From assembly GCA_964613235.1 (NCBI GenBank), contig CAZTGM010000009.1, positions 1 through 37,610 of the forward strand: a DNA stretch of 37,610 bases, read 5' to 3'. Made by a program: the position numbers and the translations under genes. The DNA comes from J005 sp964613235 (GTDB lineage Bacteria > Pseudomonadota > Zetaproteobacteria > Mariprofundales > Mariprofundaceae). The first letter of the stretch is position 1; each line of letters begins with the position of its first letter. Under the pieces are notes generated by a model. It had not been told where the DNA came from, ran no database searches, and worked only from the letters and a program-made list of their open reading frames with translations. Below are positions 31,597-37,610 of the stretch, in pieces.

Positions 31597-33627
31597 TCAC
31601 GGAATTGCCGTAATCTGTTCGTAATCCTCTCGCAACAGCTGCAACTGGTCGCGATATTTTGCCGCATCCTCGAAGCGCAGGTCGGCTGCGGCCTCCGCCA
31701 TCAGGCGTTCCAGTTCGCTGATACGCAGTTCAAGTGATGCAGCATCTGCAGGCGCAGGCTCCGCCACTTCCGGAATATGCGCATAATCCATCTCATAGAT
31801 TGAACCCAGAATATCCTTGATTTCCGAACGTACGGTTTCCGGTGAAATACCATGTTCCCGGTTGTAGGCCAGTTGCTTTTCGCGACGACGTGTCGTTTCA
31901 TCCGTAGCCCGCCGCATCGAATCGGTGATTTTGTCCGCATAAAGAATCACGCGCCCCTCGGCATTGCGCGCCGCCCGCCCGATAGTCTGGATCAGCGAGC
32001 GCTCCGAACGCAGGAAGCCCTCCTTATCCGCATCGAAAATGCTAACCAGCGCCACTTCCGGCAGGTCCAGTCCCTCACGCAGCAGATTGATGCCGATCAG
32101 CACATCAAATTCGCCCAGTCGCAAATCACGCAAAATCTCCATGCGCTCAACTGTATCGATATCAGAATGCAGATAACGAACTTTCATCCCCAGATCGGCC
32201 AGGTATTCCGACAAGTCCTCAGCCATACGTTTGGTCAGGCAGGTCGCCAGCACGCGGAAGCCCTGTGCAATCACCTCATTGGCGACCGACACGAAATCAT
32301 CGACCTGCGTTGCGGCAGGACGAACCTCCACTTCTGGATCGAGCAGCCCCGTCGGGCGAATCACCTGCTCAATAATGACGCCTTCACTATGCTCCAGTTC
32401 ATATGGCCCGGGTGTAGCAGAGACATAAATCACCTGCGGTACAATCGCTTCAAATTCATGGAACTGTAATGGCCGATTATCCAGCGCACTGGGAAGGCGA
32501 AAGCCGAAATCTACCAGCGTCTGTTTGCGAGAACGATCACCCTTGAACATGCCACCGATCTGCGGCACTGTCACATGCGATTCATCGATCATGACCAGCG
32601 CATTATTGGGCAAATAATCCAGCAGTGTCGGCGGCGCCTCGCCGGGCGCACGACCGGTCAAATGACGGGAATAGTTTTCCACGCCTGTGCAATAGCCCAC
32701 TTCCTGAATCATTTCCAGGTCGAAGATCGTGCGCTGTTCCAGCCGCTGTGCCTCCACCAGCTTGCCCTGATCGTGCAGTTTGGCCAGGCGTTCGGCCAGT
32801 TCCGTCCGGATCGCTTCCATGGCACGCAACAGTTGTTCGCGCGGTGTGACAAAATGCGATTTCGGGAAAACGGTATACTTGTGCAAGGACTCCAGTCGTT
32901 TGCCTGTCAGTGGATCGAAACGACAGATTGCATCAACCTCATCTCCGAAGAACTCGACGCGAATGGCAAAGTCCTCGGAATGTGCCGGAAAGATTTCCAG
33001 CACATCGCCGCGCACACGAAACGTACCGCGATGAAAATCCATATCATTGCGCTGATATTGCAGTTCCACAAGCTTGTTCACCGCCGCTCGCTGATCAACC
33101 TCACGCCCGACTTCAAAATACAGCAACATGTTCGCATAGGCTTCAGGACTACCCAGTCCATAGATGCAGGATACGGATGCGACAATGATGACATCCTCGC
33201 GCTCCAGCAACGCGCGCGTGGCAGCATGGCGCATGCGGTCGATGTGCTCATTGATCGAGGAATCCTTCTCGATATAGGTATCCGATTGCGGCACATAAGC
33301 TTCCGGCTGATAATAATCGTAATAGGACACGAAATATTCCACAGCATTATCTGGAAAGAACTGTTTGAATTCGCCATACAATTGCGCTGCCAGCGTCTTG
33401 TTCGGTGCCAGAATCAGCGTCGGTTTCTGTGTTCGCTCGATGACACAGGCCATCGTATAAGTCTTGCCCGAACCGGTTACGCCCAGCAAAGTCTGATGTC
33501 GTCGCCCCTGCTCCACGCCGGCAACCAGTTCGGCAATAGCCTGCGGCTGATCGCCCTGCGGTGTAAAATCTCCTGCCAGTCTGAATCGCATTGCGCGCAT
33601 GCTAGCTGGTTTTCTCACGAAGGCCAT
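31597..33627 (-). CDS. uvrB: Excinuclease ABC subunit B UvrB
   Basis: Damage-verifying subunit of nucleotide excision repair; loaded by UvrA, recruits UvrC. Up to 676 aa. Motifs: Walker A GVTGSGKT, the beta-hairpin YYDYYQPEAYVPQSDTYIEKD-type block that grips damaged DNA, DESHVTVPQ, YVSATPGPYE, LLREGLDLPEV and QTIGRAARN, and at the C terminus a UVR domain (LERLMAEAAADLRFEDAAKYRDQL) for UvrC. The start is unsure: ATGs at 33627, 33600 and 33591 are in frame, none with a good ribosome binding site; homology begins about at the third (MRFRLAGDF). All domains are intact. Confidence 0.96.
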   Translation of the reverse strand: MAFVRKPASMRAMRFRLAGDFTPQGDQPQAIAELVAGVEQGRRHQTLLGVTGSGKTYTMACVIERTQKPTLILAPNKTLAAQLYGEFKQFFPDNAVEYFVSYYDYYQPEAYVPQSDTYIEKDSSINEHIDRMRHAATRALLEREDVIIVASVSCIYGLGSPEAYANMLLYFEVGREVDQRAAVNKLVELQYQRNDMDFHRGTFRVRGDVLEIFPAHSEDFAIRVEFFGDEVDAICRFDPLTGKRLESLHKYTVFPKSHFVTPREQLLRAMEAIRTELAERLAKLHDQGKLVEAQRLEQRTIFDLEMIQEVGYCTGVENYSRHLTGRAPGEAPPTLLDYLPNNALVMIDESHVTVPQIGGMFKGDRSRKQTLVDFGFRLPSALDNRPLQFHEFEAIVPQVIYVSATPGPYELEHSEGVIIEQVIRPTGLLDPEVEVRPAATQVDDFVSVANEVIAQGFRVLATCLTKRMAEDLSEYLADLGMKVRYLHSDIDTVERMEILRDLRLGEFDVLIGINLLREGLDLPEVALVSIFDADKEGFLRSERSLIQTIGRAARNAEGRVILYADKITDSMRRATDETTRRREKQLAYNREHGISPETVRSEIKDILGSIYEMDYAHIPEVAEPAPADAASLELRISELERLMAEAAADLRFEDAAKYRDQLQLLREDYEQITAIP

Positions 33628-33651
33628 GCAAGCAACTGACGATAAAACGAA

Positions 33652-33678
33652 ACGGGAGCCTGTCGGCTCCCGTTTTTT
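33652..33678. terminator. Intrinsic terminator-like hairpin between the small secreted gene and uvrB
   Basis: A perfect 9-bp stem (ACGGGAGCC at 33652-33660, GGCTCCCGT at 33665-33673) with a 4-base loop. On the plus strand it is followed by six T (33673-33678). On the minus strand the tail is TTTCGTTTT, a broken U-run. On the minus strand it could end the small gene's transcript before uvrB; the stronger tail faces the plus strand, where no gene is seen. Confidence 0.65.
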
Positions 33679-33703
33679 ATATAATATCCCTATCCAACCA
33701 CAA
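33676..33703 (-). promoter_or_regulatory. Weak candidate promoter of uvrB
   Basis: TTGTGG (33698-33703) and TATAAA (33676-33681, five of six) are 16 bases apart on the minus strand, about 45 bases before the first possible uvrB start. The predicted start would lie inside the hairpin at 33652-33673, so promoter and hairpin may not both function as drawn. Confidence 0.3.
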
Positions 33704-33729
33704 TATCGTGTCAGGCAGGACCATATGTG

Positions 33730-33951
33730 TTAACTGCCCGAAAGATCACGCAGAAACGGCTTGTGAGCTTCATGCTCATCCTCACCATCATGGTGCTTGC
33801 CTGCCTTATCCTTGTCCTTTTTATCCTTGTCCTTGTCATGCTTGGCTTCATGTTTCTTGCCATGCTCATCCTTGCCACCACCCGCCATGGCAGGTGCCAC
33901 ATTCAGGGAAAGTGCTAGCAAGGCCGCCATCAATATTGTCCAGAAACGCAT
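33730..33951 (-). CDS. Small secreted His/Lys/Asp-rich protein, unknown family
   Basis: Not a family I recognise. The 73 aa product starts MRFWTILMAALLALSLNVAPAMA, a clear Sec signal peptide with an AMA cleavage site after residue 23. The mature part of about 50 residues has seven His, twelve Lys, nine Asp and five Glu, no Cys, and almost no hydrophobic residues except PFLRDL near the end. It contains KDKDKKDKDK, encoded by a 15-base tandem repeat, and HEAH/KHH/DEH pairs that could bind metal. ATG at 33951 has GGAGGG six bases upstream, which supports real translation; the frame is open 20 codons more without sense. It lies between trmB and uvrB, same strand, behind a CRP-like palindrome. A periplasmic metal buffer is one guess. 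Confidence 0.72.
   Translation of the reverse strand: MRFWTILMAALLALSLNVAPAMAGGGKDEHGKKHEAKHDKDKDKKDKDKAGKHHDGEDEHEAHKPFLRDLSGS
33806..33834. repeat. 15-base tandem repeat in the small secreted gene
   Basis: A 14-base unit (TTATCCTTGTCCTT on the plus strand) occurs at 33806-33819 and again at 33821-33834, period 15 bases. It encodes KDKDK twice in tandem. Because the period is a multiple of three, slippage would change the number of charged residues without a frameshift. Confidence 0.8.
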
Positions 33952-34020
33952 ACTAAACCCTCCGTTGGTACAACCGATATTACTCGAAACGATATTCAAC
34001 ATCACCGGCAATCACAATCA

Positions 34021-34036
34021 TGTGATGTGAATCACA
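34021..34036. promoter_or_regulatory. CRP/FNR-type palindrome
   Basis: TGTGA-N6-TCACA, an exact match to the ten conserved bases of the E. coli CRP site, lies at the end of trmB and covers its stop codon. It is 70 bases upstream of the small secreted gene. A possible promoter (TTGTGA at 34012-34017, TATCGT at 33989-33994, 17 bases apart) follows in the right direction. The regulator is inferred. Confidence 0.5.
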
Positions 34037-34742
34037 CAATGCTTTGCTTGATATAGTGAAGAAAGCGGCTGCTCCGCCCTTCCCTTTCACCACGTTGTTC
34101 GAACTTGGTCCACGGGCGTTCCGGCTCCCGCTCGACAAACCCCCTGTCACCGGCCACATTCACCAAGCCCGGCGTGCCATCCAGAATTTCGCGCATCCAG
34201 TCAGCCAGATCCGGCTTGTCACTGGCCAGTCTGATAAAACCACCCTCTTTCAGCCGCGACACCATCAACAAGGCAAAATCCTTCTGGATCAGTCGCCGTT
34301 TATGATGCCGTTTTTTTGGCCAAGGGTCGGGGTGATTGATGTAAATACCAACCAGTTGCCCTTCGGCCACCTGATGCTGTAGGACATATTGGGCCGGCAG
34401 CTGGGAGATACGACAGCGTTCAATCACACCGGCATCTTCCAGCCGCCCTACCGCCTTGGCAACGCCCGGCAGATAAATATCCACGCCCAGCAATTGCCAG
34501 TCCGGATGGGTTTGTGCCAGATGCACCATAAAATCACCATTGCCGAAACCGATTTCCATGACAATCGGAGCATTCGCATCAAGTTGCGCTTCCGCCAGTG
34601 TACGTTCTTTTGGCAAACCAATGCGCGGCAACCATTTCAGCAGCCTTGCCTCCTGACCTGCGGTGACAAAGCCATTCTTGCGACCATGCGTTCGCATTTC
34701 ATGCTGGGTGTACTGTTGTCGAAATTCTTTGGATAAACGCAT
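34032..34742 (-). CDS. trmB: tRNA (guanine-N7-)-methyltransferase TrmB
   Basis: Methylates G46 in the variable loop of many tRNAs with SAM. The 236 aa protein has the SAM motif MEIGFGNGDFMVHLA, LLGVDIYLPGV, and the family-defining NHPDPWPKKRHHKRRL block followed by LASDKPDLADWM. Length is normal. The ATG at 34742 lacks a clear ribosome binding site and lies 41 bases after the DJ-1 family gene. The stop codon lies within the CRP-like palindrome. Confidence 0.96.
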   Translation of the reverse strand: MRLSKEFRQQYTQHEMRTHGRKNGFVTAGQEARLLKWLPRIGLPKERTLAEAQLDANAPIVMEIGFGNGDFMVHLAQTHPDWQLLGVDIYLPGVAKAVGRLEDAGVIERCRISQLPAQYVLQHQVAEGQLVGIYINHPDPWPKKRHHKRRLIQKDFALLMVSRLKEGGFIRLASDKPDLADWMREILDGTPGLVNVAGDRGFVEREPERPWTKFEQRGEREGRSSRFLHYIKQSIV

Positions 34743-34783
34743 CGCGCAACGCTACAAACTCATGCTCGCGATGTCATGACCCC

Positions 34784-35338
34784 TCAGGCAACGATCGATT
34801 GCCGAACTTCCTCGGCCACATCCTCACCGCACAGCTTTGCGACCAGACGCAGCGCAAATGCCACCGCCGTGCCAGGGCCACGGCTGGTTACCAGAAAACC
34901 ATCCTCCACAACCGCATCATCACTATACACTGAGGATGGTTGCAACTGCTCCATCTCCGGCTGACATGCCGGATAGGATGTTACGCGCCGACCTGCTGTT
35001 AAACCATATGCCGCCAGCGCTGTCGGAGCTGCGCAAATCGCCGCCACCGTCTTGCTTTGCTCCCGCAGGCGCTGTATCAGCACCTTGATGCGTGCATCAT
35101 CACGCAGCAGATGGGCATTGGGCAAGCCACCTGGAAGCACGATCATATCCCAGTTCTGATCCATGATGGAACCCAGTTCGGCATCAGCCTGAATACGGAT
35201 ATGAGAACGCCCTGTCACCTCTCGTCCTTCCAGTGAAGCCGTATACACTTCGATATCGGCCCGGCGCAATATATCCACGATGGCAACAAACTCGATCTCT
35301 TCCACACCTTCCGCAAATGGAACCAATACCCTTGCCAT
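34784..35338 (-). CDS. DJ-1/PfpI superfamily protein (YajL-like)
   Basis: Class I glutamine amidotransferase-like fold, 184 aa. The nucleophile elbow has Cys at C102 in AAICAAPTALAAYGL, with the N-terminal acidic residue of the DJ-1 site in FAEGVEEIEF (E14/E15) and VLPGGLPNAHLL. This matches the YajL/DJ-1 branch, reported as redox-responsive chaperones or deglycases; the exact activity is disputed for the family. The start overlaps the upstream trpD2-like stop by one base (TAATG), so the two are translated together. Confidence 0.9.
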   Translation of the reverse strand: MARVLVPFAEGVEEIEFVAIVDILRRADIEVYTASLEGREVTGRSHIRIQADAELGSIMDQNWDMIVLPGGLPNAHLLRDDARIKVLIQRLREQSKTVAAICAAPTALAAYGLTAGRRVTSYPACQPEMEQLQPSSVYSDDAVVEDGFLVTSRGPGTAVAFALRLVAKLCGEDVAEEVRQSIVA

Positions 35339-36297
35339 TACACTACCTCCTTATGCCAGTCATGCGGCCATGTGCCATCGGACACCAGCCGGAATGCTTC
35401 GCGCATACGCCGCAAAACGACATTCTCGCGCGCACCGGCTTTACCATCAAGCAATTGCCGGAATCGTGTCGATAATATCGGCACATCGGTTGCCGCTGTT
35501 CTCGGATAATGCGCTACCTGCGCGCCCTCGTAGGATACAGCTGCAATCCCTGTACCATGTTGATACAATAATACCTTCTGCCGGTCGGCATACAATTCCG
35601 GTTCGCCTTCCGCGCCCATAAAGATCAGTGAACGGGATTGCCCCAAGTGCATATTAACCAGCGCCATTTTTTGTGCATATGGCGTATGAAACATGCCATT
35701 AAGCTGCCCTGTGCAGCCCATTGGGTTCAGCAGGCGAGCCACGGTATTGGCAAAATTGCGCACCCCCAGCCGATCCCGCAGTTGATAAACACGCCACAAG
35801 GGCGGGCAGATATCGGCCAGGTCCAGATATATGATACCATCAGTGCGCAGCATTCGTATCGCCGCATCTGCCCCATCAGCGCGCTGTACCCCGGCCAGAC
35901 GCAATGCCTGCCAGGCAGTGAATCGCCCTGCAATCTTCTCTACGCCATGCACAACCACGGGAATCCCCGCATCGCGTGCCTGCAGAGCTGCCTTTAGATG
36001 GATCGGCACAGCCCGACGCTTGCCGGCATAGCACGGCAAATCGACAGCACCATCAGGTAATGGAATATCCGACTGTTTCCACGACAGACACTGACGGGCA
36101 GCCTTGACGAAACCGGCCAGCTCTTCAGCCGTTTCTCCCTTCATGCGCTCGGCAATAAGAAAAGCCCCCAATTGCATGGGATCGGCATCCTGCTCCAGCA
36201 AGGCCCCGAAAACCTGCTGCGCCTGATCCATTGAAAGGTGTTCGGAGCCGTGTTTTCCACGCGCCACCTGGCGAATATAGACAGACAAATCGTTCAC
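35338..36297 (-). CDS. TrpD2/YbiB-like protein (anthranilate phosphoribosyltransferase-like)
   Basis: Member of the nucleoside phosphorylase/AnPRT fold family, 319 aa from GTG at 36297. N-terminal helical domain (MDQAQQVFGALLEQDADPMQLGAFLIAERMKGETAEELAGF) resembles TrpD, but the PRPP-binding motifs of true TrpD are absent: DLPCYAGKRRAVPIHLKA stands where TrpD has its GTGGD loop. This pattern is that of YbiB/TrpD2, which binds nucleic acid rather than making tryptophan. The longest frame begins with TTG at 36333; GTG at 36297 starts VNDLSVYIRQVARG, the usual family beginning. It is divergent from glgC and coupled to the DJ-1 family gene. It should not be annotated as a biosynthetic trpD. Confidence 0.82.
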   Translation of the reverse strand: MNDLSVYIRQVARGKHGSEHLSMDQAQQVFGALLEQDADPMQLGAFLIAERMKGETAEELAGFVKAARQCLSWKQSDIPLPDGAVDLPCYAGKRRAVPIHLKAALQARDAGIPVVVHGVEKIAGRFTAWQALRLAGVQRADGADAAIRMLRTDGIIYLDLADICPPLWRVYQLRDRLGVRNFANTVARLLNPMGCTGQLNGMFHTPYAQKMALVNMHLGQSRSLIFMGAEGEPELYADRQKVLLYQHGTGIAAVSYEGAQVAHYPRTAATDVPILSTRFRQLLDGKAGARENVVLRRMREAFRLVSDGTWPHDWHKEVV

Positions 36298-36372
36298 AGG
36301 CCCATTTATGCCTGCTCCATAAGAATGAAACAAGGTTTAAACAAATTCAGCAGTACACTTTCATTGGCTACA

Positions 36373-36381
36373 TGGTATAAT
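36373..36381 (+). promoter_or_regulatory. Extended -10 promoter of glgC
   Basis: TGGTATAAT: a perfect -10 hexamer (36376-36381) with the extended TGn element (36373-36375). There is no good -35 at 16-18 bases, which extended -10 promoters do not need. The first transcribed base should fall at or within a base or two of 36388, the A of the glgC start codon. Confidence 0.7.
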
Positions 36382-36387
36382 CAGTGT

Positions 36388-37602
36388 ATGGATAAGGTAC
36401 TGGCTATTGTACTTGCCGGCGGAGAAGGGTCACGTCTCTATCCGCTGACCGAATCCCGGGCAAAACCCGCAGTGCCATTCGGCGGTAAATATCGCATTAT
36501 CGATTTTACTCTGTCCAACTGCCTGCATTCCCGGATTCGTCGCATCCTTGTGCTCACGCAGTACAAATCCCACTCCCTGCACAAGCATCTGCGCGATGCA
36601 TGGTCCATCTATAGCCCGGAGATCGGCGAATACATCACTGACATTCCCGCCCAGATGCAGATGGGCGAACACTGGTACAGCGGCACCGCTGATGCTGTTT
36701 ATCAAAATATTTCGCTGATCTCGCATTGCGATGCCGAAGAGATTCTGATTCTGTCCGGCGATCATATCTATCGCATGGATTATGCAGCCATGATCGAGCA
36801 ACACCGTCGTAACAGAGCCAAAGCCACCATCGCCTGCATGCAGGTGCCCTGCTGCGAAGCCCGGGAACTGGGGGTTGTCGAATGCAATACCCAAGGCATC
36901 ATTGTCCATTTCGAGGAGAAACCGGATCGCCCTGCAACCATGCCCGGATCGCCCAATACCTGCCTGGCCTCCATGGGTATTTATGTATTTGACAAACAGG
37001 CCCTGCTTGAACGCCTGCAGAGCGATCAGGACAACCCGGCCTCGAAACATGATTTCGGCCGCGACATCCTGCCCTGCTGGATACGGGAAGAGCAAGTTTA
37101 CCCCTATATGTTCGACTTACCGGCAGGCCGTGTCATGCCCGATAACTACTGGCGCGATGTCGGTACCATTGATGCTTACTACCGTGCCAATATGGATTTG
37201 TTACGCCCTGTGCCACCGCTAAACCTTCACCAGAAAGACTGGCCCATCCGTTCCTATCATCAACCTGTTCCACCCTGTCGCACAGGACCGGCGGAAGATG
37301 GACGACACGAGCAACTGGAAAACGTGATTATGGGTAGCGGTAGCATCGTAACTGGCGCCAGAGTCCGGAATTCCATCCTGTTTTATCTGGTTTCCGTGGC
37401 ACCGGGGACGGATATCGATTCATGCATCCTGTTCGATCAGGTACACATTGGCCGCGATGTTCTGCTGCGCCGCTGTATTGTCGACAAGCATGTAAACATC
37501 CCGGACGGTACTCACATAGGCATGAACCTGGCGGAAGACAGCAAACGCTTTCATGTCACTGCTGATGGCAGCACTGTTATCCCCAAGGGCTATCGGTTTT
37601 AG
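36388..37602 (+). CDS. glgC: Glucose-1-phosphate adenylyltransferase GlgC
   Basis: Makes ADP-glucose for glycogen synthesis; the regulated step. The 404 aa protein has LAIVLAGGEGSRLYPLT (6-21), KPAVPFGGKYRIIDF (26-40), QYKSHSLHKHL, WYSGTADAVYQN (97-107), LSGDHIYRMDY (122-132), FEEKP (175-179), SMGIYVFD, DNYWRDVGTIDAYYRANMDL, and a C-terminal left-handed helix. It is complete, a little shorter than E. coli GlgC (431 aa) mainly at the N terminus. ATG at 36388 is the only sensible start, as the family motif begins five residues later; no ribosome binding site precedes it. It diverges from the trpD2-like gene. Other glg genes are not in the window. Confidence 0.95.
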   Translation: MDKVLAIVLAGGEGSRLYPLTESRAKPAVPFGGKYRIIDFTLSNCLHSRIRRILVLTQYKSHSLHKHLRDAWSIYSPEIGEYITDIPAQMQMGEHWYSGTADAVYQNISLISHCDAEEILILSGDHIYRMDYAAMIEQHRRNRAKATIACMQVPCCEARELGVVECNTQGIIVHFEEKPDRPATMPGSPNTCLASMGIYVFDKQALLERLQSDQDNPASKHDFGRDILPCWIREEQVYPYMFDLPAGRVMPDNYWRDVGTIDAYYRANMDLLRPVPPLNLHQKDWPIRSYHQPVPPCRTGPAEDGRHEQLENVIMGSGSIVTGARVRNSILFYLVSVAPGTDIDSCILFDQVHIGRDVLLRRCIVDKHVNIPDGTHIGMNLAEDSKRFHVTADGSTVIPKGYRF

Positions 37603-37610
37603 AGGTTTTA

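Noticed and set aside
32575..33639. 354-codon plus-strand open frame opposite uvrB
   Set aside because: Fully antisense to a clear UvrB; no ribosome binding site or recognisable domain; a shadow of codon bias on the other strand.
33708..33956. Plus-strand frames giving Cys/His-rich or Leu-rich repeats opposite the small secreted gene
   Set aside because: They are the mirror of the Lys/Asp repeat; the minus strand has the signal peptide and a GGAGGG ribosome binding site, the plus strand has neither.
35338..36297. Annotation as tryptophan biosynthesis trpD
   Set aside because: The PRPP-binding glycine loop of true TrpD is missing, and no other trp genes are nearby; the YbiB/TrpD2 group fits better.
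36298..36387. Second leaderless promoter on the minus strand for the trpD2-like gene (TTGTTT-N17-CATAAA ending just before the GTG)
   Set aside because: Both boxes are weak and the GTG start itself is uncertain; not strong enough to report beside glgC.
1..37610. Mobile elements, CRISPR arrays, tRNA or rRNA genes, defence or biosynthetic islands
   Set aside because: All space is filled by recognised housekeeping genes; no transposase, no spaced direct repeats, no tRNA cloverleaf and no abrupt change of base composition were seen.

Overview
The window reads as chromosomal housekeeping DNA from a Gram-negative bacterium of the Pseudomonadota. Genes are packed end to end with ATGA or TAATG overlaps, and the longest gap without a gene is about 150 bases. 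Lipid A genes, BamA/Skp, RseP and PilT/PilU show an outer membrane and retractile type IV pili. LpxI in place of LpxH, the yceD-rpmF-plsX-fab order ending in pabB, and moderate G+C would fit a Zetaproteobacterium such as Mariprofundus. That placement is recognition and inference, not proof.

Layout. 50-2291 (+): two dipeptide/oligopeptide-type ABC permeases coupled to tadA. 2298-4658 (-): rlmE behind an ABC-2 exporter pair. 4733-5095 (-): erpA with its own terminator and a striking IscR-like palindrome over its promoter; apbE diverges from it (5190-6179, +). 6249-8439 (+): pilT-pilU. 8449-31586 (-): a nearly unbroken 23 kb run. Read in the direction of transcription it is an M50 protease, rpsB-tsf-pyrH-frr-uppS-cdsA-dxr-rseP-bamA-skp-lpxD-fabZ-lpxA-lpxI-lpxB, then yceD-rpmF-plsX-fabH-fabD-fabG-acpP-fabF, pabB and a plsC-like acyltransferase. 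31597-36297 (-): a trpD2-like gene, a DJ-1/PfpI gene, trmB, a small His/Lys/Asp-rich secreted protein gene, and uvrB leading into the M50 protease. 36388-37602 (+): glgC, diverging from the trpD2-like gene.

The central block joins translation (S2, EF-Ts, RRF), UMP kinase, isoprenoid supply (Dxr, UppS), phospholipid synthesis (CdsA, PlsX), type II fatty acid synthesis, lipid A synthesis and outer-membrane protein assembly, so envelope growth is genetically coupled to protein synthesis. Promoter-like sequences precede rpsB and yceD, and strong intrinsic terminators lie after erpA and fabF.

I found no tRNA or rRNA gene, insertion sequence, phage, CRISPR array, toxin-antitoxin pair or defence system. 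The points most worth a second look are regulatory or small: the erpA palindrome, a probably leaderless glgC mRNA, a small charged secreted protein downstream of a CRP-like palindrome, and a terminator hairpin lying inside the apparent pabB frame.
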